A DNA stretch of 64,000 nt from Stichopus chloronotus (Eukaryota > Echinodermata > Holothuroidea > Aspidochirotida > Stichopodidae): contig CM037838.1 in NCBI GenBank assembly GCA_021234535.1, positions 9,502,672 to 9,566,671 of the forward strand, written 5' to 3'. The notes beneath the pieces were generated by a model. The model saw only the letters and a list, made by a program, of their open reading frames with translations, did no database searches and was not told where the DNA came from. The translations under genes were made by a program, and so were the position numbers. Positions 1 through 12,261 of this stretch are shown here, piece by piece (positions within the stretch are counted from its first letter, which is position 1; each line of letters starts with the position of its first letter).

Positions 1-185
1 CGTTGCACTCTCAAAAGCTGGGTCTCCTCTCACCACTAGTTGTCAAAAATGAGATGCTGTGTTAATAATCTTTATCCATTTTTTATTTCACCACCAAATT
101 AAAAAAGAACTGGAAAAAGGAAATTGCAATTGAGATAGAAATGCATCCACAAATTTTCTCTCTTTCTTTTGCAATGCGACTGCAG

Positions 186-351
186 ATTGTAGGTGTAGAG
201 TCTACTACGTCTGTGAACCTCTGTAGTACCCTGGTTCTTCCATTTGAGTACAGCACCAATCTCCTGGACAGAACTGTCAGGCTAGAATTCACCACCGATT
301 CTTCCACGACAGCGACAGGATTCCTGGCGTCCTACGAAGAGATCGCTATCG
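186..351 (+). CDS. Possible internal exon with the C-terminal half of a CUB domain (partial gene)
   Basis: An open stretch lies between a plausible acceptor (pyrimidine-rich tract ending in GCAG at 182-185) and a strong GTGAGT donor at 352-357. It is 166 nt long and so ends in phase 1, as CUB exons often do. The translation has a cysteine (NLCST), then LEFTTDSS and GFLASYEE. These resemble the end of a CUB domain: the last cysteine, a hydrophobic strand followed by F-x-S/T-D, then GF-x-a-s-Y. CUB domains are extracellular binding modules. The N-terminal half of the domain is not in the window, and I could not find a downstream exon in a compatible phase. The similarity is short, so this could be chance or a pseudo-exon. 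Confidence 0.4.
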
Positions 352-3300
352 GTGAGTTTGGAACGTGAGGTTGTCGTAGCATGGGGAGGGAGGGGATAAC
401 GGGATGAAGGGAGAAGATGGGGTTAAGGATGAAGATGGGAGGAATGGAGGAAGGTGGAGAAGGTAGAATTTAACTCTGCTTGGTGTGTATTGTTCCTGAT
501 GGGGTTTATTAGGAGAATCTTTTGTGTCTGTGTACAAGTCTCTGAGTCTTTTTATCTAGATATTAGCTTGATTGAACAAGGTCCAAACCATCTCCTCCAC
601 ATGTTATGCTTTTTGACTGATTTCATTGACCCTTGTTGCCACCCATGGAATGACTGAACCAATTCCTCTCAAAGCTTAGGACAGAAATGGTGGTTATAAA
701 AATACACAAGATATTGACAACACATCTTAGACAATATCACTGTGGAATTTTTTTTTTTTTCATGGTATAGGATCTAACCCTAAACCATTCTGTTCCACAA
801 AAAATGGTGGATTTGTTCCATTCTTCAAGGTAGAGGTGGGGGGGGGTGTTAGGAGGGGGAGAAAGGAGAGTTGTGGCTGTAGATTCCACTTGATTGGATC
901 TGTCCATATACTGTTGTCTACGGCAGAGCCCCACCACCATCTCATTCTGTTGTTTTTCCTTAGAATGATCCGGACTTCTCTCCTCTTTATTCACTCTTTT
1001 TTTCCCCTTTCCCCCTTCCACCCTCAGGAGGTTAACGGGGCCGGGGAGACGACATCCGTCCGCAACATTCATTTTTCACACGAGACGTTCACGGCCCGTG
1101 AGTGCAGTTCCATCCAGCCATGGAGAAGACACTGCTGCATTTAATCATGATAATTAGTAATTTAAAGACTTTCTTTTTTTGTTGTAGCTTTAGTTTAAAA
1201 ATATCAACTTAACCATATCAAATTTTAATTCAAGAAGGACCATGCCCATCTCTTTTGATAACGAGTCGTGAGTTCTCCTCAAAACGGTCAACTCGACAGC
1301 AGATGATATTCTCCTGCCTCTTTCTCTCTTTTTCCTCCGTCAATTCGGGAATTCTGAAAATGTTCCTCTGGGTGTCATTCTCACGAGACAGTTTGTTTGC
1401 TCGTTGAAACAGTTCCTGAATCTGCAGCAACTATTTCCCCTTTTTGTGTGCTACCATCCATCGTCAGCTTCATAGCTTTATTTTGAAATGAAAATTGTAC
1501 ATATACATGAATGTGAGTCTTTTGTACTTTCCAGCTAGGGAATATTCTTCTCATTGGAATATTTTGGAAACATCTTTAATGTTATTAGGTAATTAATTTG
1601 TAGCCTGCAGGTGGTTGATGATTTAGCCGGAAAATGTGACAAGGTTTCTTGAAAAAAAAAAACACTTCATTTAAATATTATCATGCATAATCATAACTCA
1701 TAATATCAAAGTTGCTGTGATATTATTATATAACGATGTAATCATTTGAAATATTTTGTATGAATCATTGAAACTGAATGAAAATGTACCCCAAAACTTT
1801 GCTGGAAAAATAAACTTTGGGAATATAAAATAAATGCTATGAGAAAGCAGAATAATATCTTATTTTTCTCCTTTTGTTTCTTACCCTTTGTTATTGTTCT
1901 ATTTTGAAAGTATTAATATTTTGCAGGTGACTGTAGAAAAAAACCCCAACCAGTCATCACTGGACAAAAGCAGAAATAAAATGAGAAAAGCTTTCTTGTG
2001 GATATTGAAACAGAAGTCCTGTGCATACAACGGGACGGTTAAGTTATGCTAATCCTGTTAGATTTTCTCCGTCGTGATAATTTTCAATTCATAAAGTGAT
2101 GAGAGCAGCTTAGAGTGCCGTTTTACTTTTGTGTGATGTATCTTACTTCAAGGGACATCCAAGTAATCTTCATTCACACCTGCTTGTAATCTTTGAAAAG
2201 GATTGCGTAGCAAAAAGCTTTGATGCGAGGTTCGTTGCCGACAAGCAACTCAAAACCACTGTCTCAAAAATCGAAACGACTGGAATCAAGACAGGCTGGT
2301 ATATAAGAATCAGACATAGACCTTTGCCATACGCAGATGACGAAAACGATCATAAGACTATATTTTACTGTTGCACTTTATCGATTTTCACTGATTTTCG
2401 CAAGTTTGCAGAGCCTGGTGTATCCATGTTCAATAAGTTACACAACATCAAATTTTTCCACTGCGATAGGCGTCGGACCGCATCGGAAGTTGAAAACTGA
2501 TTTTCATGAATAATGTCTGGCAATGCTATAGCTATAGACAAAATTTGTCGATGGGTAATTTACAACGGAGTAGACAACATAGACCTTTTACGTTAAATTC
2601 CTAATACCCTTTAATCCCATTGAATCTTCAAGAGGTGAACAAAAGATTCGATTACAGCGGAAACTAGGCTACTCCAAAAGAAGAAACTTCTGTTGTATCT
2701 TATTCTCTAGCACCTCACTGATTTACCACAAGACCACTCAAATTGTGATTTGGCGTGCTAGTAAAACGGAAAGTAAGACCAGTTACAAAGCTGTTCGAAG
2801 GTAGTTTAGGAGTCATGTTAGGGTTTTTATTGGCCTTGTAAAAAAGTGACCATACATTGGGATGTAGGAAGGAGCATGGGCTCACATGGTAACTTCATCT
2901 AGTTTCCAGAAATTTACATTACAAACTGTCATGTCGTAAAAGAGTAACAAGTGAGTGGATAATAAAAGAACCTAAAAGGATGAATGAACAAAGGACAAAA
3001 TTATGGATGAACAAATTTTTGGATGGATGGATTAATAAATTATTGAACAAGTAATTCACCAGGTACATAGAGTTCCTTAAACAAAAAATCGTCGACGAAA
3101 ATGGTTTACGGAGCATCACTATGAACAAGAATAGCACGAGGGTGCTTTCTGCAATAAAACAAAGGAGGGCAGTAAATATATGTGTAAAATTTAGCTGTTC
3201 ATAAGCTCTGCTGGTGTGCACGTGGAGGACAAATCTCCCCTCCACCCGTACAATGCATCGAAATCTGAATGATAAACTAGAATCTAAATTAAAACTAAGA

Positions 3301-6300
3301 ACAAATCTTTTCCTACGATTGAAGTTCTGGTGCTATACATTCCGACTATAAAACTGGAAATGGAACATGGCAACATTTTTCAGCGTAGTTATAATTTCGC
3401 TTTTGATTTTAGGTGACAAAAGTGAGAACCGCATAGCCTCGTACAAAGTGTAACAAAAAAAGTACAAGAACCCCCCCCCCCCCCTTAGAATTTTAAGTAA
3501 ATCCATGAGGGGTAGTCATTCTACGAGACTAAGCAGCCGCACACCTATGGAGGAGGCCTTCGACTACTAATTCAACAATTGCAGAAACAAGTTCGCATCT
3601 TTTCTTCACAAGATCAGTGCAGATGGGACAACCTTTGATTGATTTTGGATAAAAGCTGTCTTTCTTACCGTGACCAGAATTCGACCCTCCCGATTGGTAA
3701 GGTTCAGCTTTTATTGCTTCGAATGCTACTGTTCCCACCTTTATGCAGGCTACTGCAACGCGTGAACAGAGCAAGTAAATGTCAAAATCAGTTCTGAGCC
3801 AAGCTTAGTTTTTCTGATCAAATTTACTCACTTGCAACCACTTGCATTAGTGGGTCTGCCGTTCTCTATTCTATGTCAGAGTGGCTACTGACTGATGTAA
3901 GAAGACCACCGAGGCACCCCATCCAAATATCCACGCACGGTGTAAATAAAGTTAGAAATGTCTCGTCTATGTATATAGTAATTTATGCTTAATTTTTCCA
4001 TCTTAATAACGATGTCATTTAAAGAAAAAATTGTCCGCACAGTGGGGCCCACACTCTAGCATGATTTGTCTCCCTGCACCTTGGTATTTGGTTGTGGATG
4101 CTGCGCTGCACGTGTAGACGGCATCATAGCCCTATCTTGACATGCGCAATAACGGCATTCATGTCTCTGTGGGGGAATCTGCTCGTTGCCAAGTCTTGAG
4201 ATAGCTACGATATTTTAAACGGTCGTAGGCCTACAGTTTTATGGAATGTCAATGAAGTGAGTTGCGAAGCACAGTTCAAGACGGCACGTCGATTGGTAAC
4301 GATATTTTTTTTTTATATACGGTGTACGGTATGTGCATCACATGGTGACATTACGACAGAGAAGCGTGTTAGATGTTTTTTTTAAAGAACGTGCGTCATG
4401 AAAAACACATTTTGGAATGTTGTCCGAAATTATCATTTAAAACGTTGAAAGAAGTCACTATTTTTATGAAAATCCATCTAACATTGACCATTTACAAACA
4501 AATTTCTCTTTTACTATTGCATCATGAATAAACAGCTTGTGTCGTCTAGGGAGGGACCCCCCTGATATGTCTTATGTTATCCTTGGTTTACTTACCCTTT
4601 ATTTCAAGGACGACTGAGAATTCTTAGTCCCCGATGGTTTTATTTTGAAAGCACGTGTTGCCTTCTTTAGAAATATTGACATCACTTACCAATGAGAAAA
4701 CCAGTAATTAAGAGATAATTAAAATGTGAAGGCCTACCAATAGAAATACTGACACCGTGCAACACCCTACATCATCTGTTTTGCATTTTCGTCAAACTTT
4801 GAAAAGCCATATCTCAAAAACAATAATAGATAGAAACACAATTCCACCGGATTATCACTCTGGATTTCACTCTGCAACTTCTGAATGAAGCTCTTTTCTA
4901 GATTCATGTCACTTGAAGATAGAATCTGCCGCCGGAGACTTTCACTGTCTTCAACATCAAAAAATGCACAGTGAATAAGATATGGATGCAAAGTCATCGT
5001 TTATGCATGCATTACTTAGGCCTACCTGCAGTGATGTTCGCTGATTTAAAAATTTCCATAAAGACAAATGTAATGCTTCAATGGGGGGGGGGGGGGGGGG
5101 GAGGGGGAAGAGAGTTGAAGCAGGAGGGGGGGGGAGTATTCTTGCAACAGTCGTCCCAACATTCATCACTACAGCAGTGGATAGGATACGTAATGATTGG
5201 AATAGGGCGAATGGTTATTTGAGACACTTCAGTGTGTGTAGGCTACTGCCCACCTCAGCATATTCCTCTACATTGTCCGCTTCATTATACTCCATTTATA
5301 CACTATCGAATTTAAGCCAGAACTGGGAAATATTTTGATACATATATAATTTTTTTTCTGATAAAGAATATTTCGTTTTTGAAATGAACAAGAAAAATAA
5401 ACATGGAACTGCAAAACTGAGCAGAAATCGGTCCCATTATAGTTATTCATAATTCAGTAAAGAGCTTCAATCAAAGCACTCATTGCAGTTATAGCTAGCG
5501 GGAAAAAAAAGAAAGGAATCAGTATTTTCGTTTCCCGTGTTTGGAAAACTCTTGGGGAATCAGCAGCCTCGGAGAGCATTCCGTCTTGACGGCTTTGATG
5601 TTCCATTGGGAACGATCGCTACTGCCAACCCAGATCAAGTCCGTCAGAATTGACTCATGAAACTGGAGAACGAAATTCACCAAACAGCAACAACAACAAC
5701 AAAAGCACTTCGGTAGTAGCTATTATGTACGTATCTCGGTGCTTTCGCAAAGTTGAGGACGTTTACCTGCCATTCGTTTTTAAAATATGTACACAAATAA
5801 TATTATCTCTAAAAGACCAAATAACGTGCAGCTAACTGTGGTTGTTGTCGTGCTCAATTTCATATTGTCAACTTAAATCCGCTCCGTATTTATTTCTGTG
5901 GCCAATTTAAGTAGCAAGAGGGGCAAAGTCTCTTTTTTTTAAATCTGGCAGTTAAGATTGCGATACACGAATGTAATGAATCTATACCAGATAAGCTTAT
6001 CTATCGATGTTTGCTACCGAAATTAAACCTTTCAACTCAGTATTGCCCTTGTAGGGGGATCCGTTGACTTCAGTTATCATTAACACATCTTATCTGTGAC
6101 GTTGATATAGATTCTCACTACGACGTGAGCACCTTGACATTCTGAAGGGTGCAACGGAATGACAAAGAGGAGAACTGAGAGATTTAAAGGTGAGCCAATT
6201 AAACTAGGACAATTGTATGGTTGGCAATGAACCACATTTCTTCTGTAATCGAGAAAAAAACCCACTGTTGACTTACACCACCAAGGACCTCACGTGGTCC

Positions 6301-8984
6301 TAAAAGAAAAGAAAAACATCAAACAAATAAATCAACTAATACAGCTTATTCTCAAAGGACTTGAATGATAATCCCCTCAAAAAAGTTGAATTGTGAAATC
6401 TCCTGCGCCGTCTTTGTCAGTAGGTATACGCTAAATGACACTTATGGCAACACATTCAGTGTGTGGCAGCATGGAGCTTGCAGCAGCGGGGTTGGGGGTG
6501 GATGAGGTCTTGTGGGGGGACACCCCAAGAGTGAAGGCGCTCCTATTTAACCTGAGTGATTTCCGTAGATCTCTAGATGGTATTTTCAAGTATTTCCAAA
6601 TACTTTCTGGTGCGTTGCTCTCCGACTTTGGTTGGTGCCCCCCCCCCTTGAATAATCTTCCGGTAGTTCTGGCGCTAACATGTAAGTGATAATGAACTCC
6701 ACTTGAGCCATACCCCCCCCCCCTCCCCTCCCGGAAAGATACTTATGCCTCCGCTGTACATGCGGTATATGCTAATAATACATGTTGAATAACTGCTCTA
6801 CAAGTATAAGTGAACCTGTGAATGCTGTTTAATTCTGAACCTCAGAAACAACACCCTGCTTGGAGCCTAGACTAAACTCTCATTAATTAGTTCTCCAATT
6901 TTTGGCCTCAGTGATGACTTTTAATGTAAATTATGCATCTAGTCCTCTTATGAGCGACCCATCTCAACGACAGTGTCATAGTTGACGCGTTGTTATCGTG
7001 CTACTACATGTACATATGGCGAATATTTTCATCGGTTGCTAATGCTATTTAATCAAATAGCTTGATGAACTCATTAGGCAATAGACAGTCGAAAGAGTTT
7101 ATCGTGGGATCATTGTACCATCTCCAGCTTCCAACTGTTGACTTCCTTGCTTACCAGTACCTCTAAATTGAGGTTCACTTCCAGTTTAATTACATGTGAA
7201 TATGGTTAGGGTATACAGATTTACAACTATCTGATAAAACCTAACGACCTCAGGAACGTTGTCAAAGTCACGTAATCATGTAGTATGTGCACATACACGG
7301 ACAGGCTGATACCCTTACACAAAATGATTGCCAATTTTGTTTGCAGGCTGACTATTTTTGAGCTGTTGGTAACTCCTGGAATCGTCTACTCTTTCAACAC
7401 TTGTAAACAAAAAACACTTGCAAACAAAAAAATTGGGTTTTTGTTTAAAATAATCAAGTTTTCGACTCTAAACGTAGGAAAATTACAATTAGATATGGAT
7501 TAGTCTTATACTTTTCTTGCAGGAGTAGCCTTAGTTTTGCAGTGTATACAATTAACAGCTTCCCTTTAAAACTATTTACAGTGATATTGGGAGAGGTTAA
7601 CAGAGAGACTTTGTCATTTGAGGGTGTAGCGTGTTCCAGCCATTCCCCTTAAGACGGCGTTCGTCTGCAAATAGCAGGCAAAGGAGCAGCCTCGAGCAAA
7701 TTGTATTGGTAGCCCCAAACAGGCCGTAGAAGTGCCGTTTTTAGCGATCTGGAACGTTTTCTTTTGTACCACAAGACGCTTTTACGATTCGCACCAATCT
7801 ACGGTGGCGTTTCGCTGTGATAGTTTGTTCACAGGCTTCGCCCAATCCTTGACAAATGTTTGGCTGTCACCCTGGCACAGATACCGATGAAAAGTAATCC
7901 CTTCAAGCTACCATTCTGCCTCCGTCTATGTATAAATTGGCATACATGCTAACTGTAGTGTATCGTACCTATACTGGGACAGGCAGACGGAGAGGTTTCT
8001 TCTATCCAGGTTTTGACAGCTCAACCTACCAGCAGTGACGAAACCAGACTTTTCAGTGATTTCGGAGGAGGCACTACCAGTCATTTCCCACGGCGTCGCC
8101 AGTACCACCGAAAGGGAATTAGCGAGAGACGTATAAAGGGTGGGTCCAGGGGTCCGCCCTATGACCCCTGGTGAGGTCCAGGTTGAAGTTCCAGAGGGTC
8201 CCTGGTCTTATGATATTTGTAATGCATTAATTTGTCATCATTTTAAGGGTAATCGTACTAATTGACTAAACACAGACGGTCTAAAATCAAAGAAAGATTT
8301 TATCTGTAAGAAACTACATCTGCCATCATAACATTAATCATCATTATCATCAGATATCAGAATCGTTATTGGACGGCTTGATTAAGGTGTTCTGTAGTAG
8401 ATTAAAAAAAAACCAACAAACTTACTGAACACGTTGTCAAGACAACACATATACACACTGGGATCGGACGGCATTATAACAAGACGTTTCACCTACAGTA
8501 TAATTGTAGTTTCGTCTATGCAATTAATTTTTATACTTCTAATTTTCAATGAAAGCAAATGACGTTGCTGTTAGCATTAACAAGTACATGGTCTAGTAGC
8601 TCCACACAGACAAAAAAAAAGAAAAGAAAAAAATCTGTCCAAAATTACACTATGATGTGACTGAAAATAAAAGTAGTGATTTGCTTGAGACGGATTACCT
8701 CCATCCATTTTATACGTACACTGTGATACTTAATTTAACTCGACCATGCGATAAGAGTATGGTTAGTGGTCACCATAACACACTTATAGACTTTTAACAA
8801 GCGGGACCACGACTTTCATTATGATCTGATGAAGTCTATATAAATGAAACCAAAAAAAAAAGTAATGAAACACCGCGATCCTTTTTGTAGATACCGTTTT
8901 GGTTCATGCTGGAGCCTGCATGTAAGCTGTCGGCTTTGACGAGATGAGTTTGGTTTAATTCAAACTCATGAAGCAACATCAGTC
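352..8984. other. Intergenic or intronic DNA with repeats, no convincing gene
   Basis: Many short open frames occur, but none has recognisable motifs. An exon-like stretch at about 1027-1098 has a good acceptor (pyrimidine tract then CTCAG) and a GTGAGT donor, but in the phase left by the exon at 186-351 it meets an immediate stop. A 123-codon open frame at 2129-2500 has no ATG start and no motif I know. G or C runs occur near 3472, 5083, 6640 and 6713. The segments near 6540-6660, 7720-7830 and 10280-10380 share wording (such as GCACCAA followed by TGGTGGCG), which suggests one old dispersed repeat. The piece at 8135-8210 has the CCCTGG/GGTCC-rich look of a transposon end. Confidence 0.5.
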
Positions 8985-9590
8985 TCTTCTGCATGTATAA
9001 CCCATAAATGTAATCACAACCGTTAATGTAATACCCACCATCAATGTAATAAATTTTTACCATAAATGTAATAACAATCCCACCATAGCGGTAATAATTT
9101 TTTTTAAACATAAATGTAATAAATTCTAACAAAGAAGAAGCGGGACTGCGTGACCTCTCTCTGAGCAACATGTGCAACTTATGAACGCTGTTTAACAGCT
9201 GATGCAAACAAAAAGCTTTTGTTGTTGTTGTGGTGTATATACATACGTTTTGTTAGATAGATGTGGCTATATGGGTTGTATGGCATTGATTGATAGCATT
9301 CGTGGTCGGCTCAACTGCTCGTGAAGATCAGGCTACGACGCAATATTTTATTTCTTCTTGTTTTAAATTGGAGGTAGATACAGTGATGAGGCGATCCAGC
9401 AGTGACACCTTGTATCAGGGCCGGACGTAACCGTAGGTTGACAGTGAACCCCCCCCCCCACAAAAAGGGGGAGCTCCCACAAAATTACTTTATTGTATTT
9501 TTTGTATAGAGTATTAAAGACGTCTGGTTTACCGTAAGTTACACGGGAATCACTGCAATCAGTGTGGTGAAGCAATTAATGTTGGAATTT
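8985..9590 (+). repeat. Left arm of a large divergent inverted repeat
   Basis: This arm begins with degenerate tandem copies of ATAAATGTAAT-type units (about 9000-9130). It then has a block reading CACAAAAAGG...GCTCCCACAAAATTAC (about 9450-9490) and a block TCACTGCAAT..GTG (about 9551-9586). All three recur in reverse complement, in mirrored order, at 10815-11410. The stretches between the matched blocks are poorly conserved. A related fragment of the CACAAAAAGG block appears again at about 56570-56625. I read this as two old copies of one mobile-element family in opposite orientation, or the decayed arms of one foldback element. Confidence 0.55.
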
Positions 9591-10814
9591 GTTGAGCTCA
9601 TCTGTGCTTTTTTCATTTCATCGGCTCAGATGCAATACTCGGGCTAACCGTTGTGGAGATGTTCATCGTACGGCCAATTCACGTCATAACATTCTTAAGT
9701 CAGATGCTGAAAAAAAAAAACCAGAAAGAGGGGAAAACAGAGGGAAGGAGAGAGAGCAAGAAAATAAGGGGAATGAAAATAGAGATTGTGAAAAGAGGAG
9801 GAAGGTACACAATATTCTTGAAATATCGTGTGAAAGGGAAACAGGGATTGTGCTCTGAGGATCCATAGTCCCCATATAATAGCCCCCCTGCCTTTATCGT
9901 CGGCCCTATGAAACTGGTAGATGGCCGGAAATGATCATAGAAACCACGAGATGGTAATAAAATATTCCAGTTTGAGAGTGAAGGCTGGGTCCGAAATGGT
10001 GGATAACCTCAACAGTAACCGCTTGAGCAAATGACCGTTGCCTCATTGAAATTGACACCTGTTCATTCAGACGTCATAGGGACCAATAAGTAAATAGTGA
10101 GTTAACAGCATCGTATCCCCCTTCCCCATACCGGGTTTTGACAGTTTTACACTAATTCAGACAACGTAACACACTTACAAAAGAACATCTTGAATTCAGA
10201 TAGTGTCCCATTGAAAGGGGCTTCAATCCTCGCTAGCACAAAAATGTCTTTTTTTTTTTGGGGGGGGGGGCCATCCCCGCTATCATTCCGGAGCCCTGGG
10301 AACGCGATTTCCGGCTTTATTTTCAAACATTTTCTAGTGCGCTCCCGCACCAACTTATGGTGGCGCTCCGCTGGGCCATCCACAATTCTCATCCCCTAGT
10401 CGAAAATCTAGGGTGCCACACTGTTGCAGAGGGCTGCTGTATTCAGTATCGCACTGTAACATGACATGAAAACACCTATTGTGACACCACTGGAGCCACT
10501 ATAGAAGCTGAACTCCAAAATTCTATCAGCTTAATCCAAAAATCGAAATTCGGAGAGATATATTGACCTCGTCTTCGCGAATGCCGCAAAACAATCTTTG
10601 CGACGTCACTAGTGGTCAGTATAGGTGTAGAGAATTAAGCTGAAATTTAAAACGAATTGATTCCATCCAGCTAAAATAACGATTACGGGACCTTTCCTTC
10701 AAACTTTGTCGAACAAAGTGAACGCATGTTCATCAATGATCTGAATTAGAAAAATCTTACGCACATAAAAGGTTGCGAAACCAAACAATGCACCAGACGA
10801 TCTCCCTACATACT
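9591..10814. other. Spacer between the inverted-repeat arms, no gene seen
   Basis: This segment holds a purine-rich stretch (about 9700-9850), a run of G at about 10259-10270 and short open frames without motifs. The part at 10280-10380 matches the dispersed repeat noted near 6540-6660 and 7720-7830. I see no transposase or other coding remnant. Confidence 0.4.
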
Positions 10815-11410
10815 GCAACATTAATTACATCATCACACTAATTGCAGTGATCCTCCTCTGACCTACGACATACCTTAATTCATAAATTGATGTGCTTTTT
10901 TATATTCCTTACAAAATCGCAATAATGTAATTTTGTTGGGGGCTTCCTTTTTGTGGGAGTTCCTGGGCACTTGTCCTTTTATATACTTAAGTCCCTTACT
11001 GCTTTATCGATAAATCTTTTACATTGTGATTGACGCGCGGTTCCTCTTACAGTATTTATGTTCAGTATACACCCATATTGTACCAGACAGTCTCATTCGG
11101 TTGGTTCACCTCCTGTCTCAATGACCAACCCTTGATTGTCGAGACACTCAAAAAAGAAAAGATAAGACAAGACGCTTTAGTCCCAATCCTCGTTGTTACA
11201 TTTATGGTTAAACATATTACAGTTATGGTTGTGGCAGATTATTACATTTATGGTTCAAAAATAATTAAAATTGTGATAGTCAGTTATTACATCCATGGTT
11301 AAAAGTTATTAGGTTTATGTGGGTATTACAAATTTGTGGTTTAAAATTATTACATATATGGTAGTTGTTACATTCACAGTTAAATATTCCAGTTATGGGT
11401 TGTACAGTCC
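10815..11410 (-). repeat. Right arm of a large divergent inverted repeat
   Basis: Read on the minus strand, this arm mirrors 8985-9590. It includes the tandem TTACATTTATGG-type units (about 11190-11400, more copies than in the left arm), the GAACTCCCACAAAAAGG block (about 10925-10970) and the TCACTGCAAT.AGTGTG block (about 10815-10855). The outer ends also match (ACCCATAA next to GTATA or GTACA). The order and spacing of the matched blocks support a shared origin. Confidence 0.55.
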
Positions 11411-12261
11411 GATCTTCTCCCCACCTTTTACCTCTTCCAATTGTAGAAAAACCTCGTTATTGTTAATCAAGTTTGGTTGTGCTTGCGATAATTAAAACTA
11501 AATTGATGAATACAATGCACTGGCAACCCGTACACAAGGCGCGACTTCAAGTTGAGTTTTCATGAGCACACTATTTTAGTTATCACATACAAATACTGAT
11601 TTTTCCATGAACCAGTTGGAATAATTTCTATGTGAACATAACAGATTTTCCATTCCACTAGCAGAAAGAAGGGAGCCTAGCTGTAGAGTACACGGAATAA
11701 TTCTTTCCTTAAGCTCATCGATGGTTACCTGCAAGTTCAGGTCGATGAACTTTCAACAAAACAACATTACTTATTTAAGATAGGGTGAGGCATAAAACAC
11801 ATACTCATCAACATTATCTATGGGACGTCAACATAAGGGGAAAAGAGAAACATTTAACGTTCTTTTTTTCTCTCTACTGAGACATATTCTGACAGAATTT
11901 GCATGCCATTGGCAGAACATTTCTATCACAAATCCGTGATATGCTTTCACTTGATTTAGAGGAACAAAAGGGGGAAAAAAGTTTGTTATATGTTTTATGT
12001 CACAACCCACCTGTCATCCTTTAAAGTCATGATAATTTCTAATCATTGATGTGTCTTGTGCCGTTCATCCGAGTCCAAGACGGGTCCGAGCCGAAGACAA
12101 GTGCAGGTACAGAATATGTAGAGTCTCAGATTAATCCGAATCATCGGTTAATAAAGTCGGAATCCAGAGTAAGGAGCAAATGATGCATACATAGAAATTC
12201 ATTCAGTACAACATTATATCTGTATACCCAGAGAAATATACAACCTGTTCATTACTTATTT

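Noticed and set aside
1027..1098. Exon-like stretch with good acceptor and donor downstream of the CUB-like exon
   Set aside because: In the phase dictated by the preceding exon it opens with a stop codon, and the other frames show no domain.
2129..2500. 123-codon open frame on the plus strand
   Set aside because: No ATG at its start, no motif that I recognise, and no convincing splice sites at its ends.
7926..8108. 60-codon frame next to transposon-like text
   Set aside because: Short, without motif, and beside G/C-rich repeat sequence; probably repeat-derived.
9000..9130. Regularly spaced short repeats resembling a CRISPR-like array
   Set aside because: The units are degenerate AT-rich words without constant repeats or unique spacers, in animal DNA.
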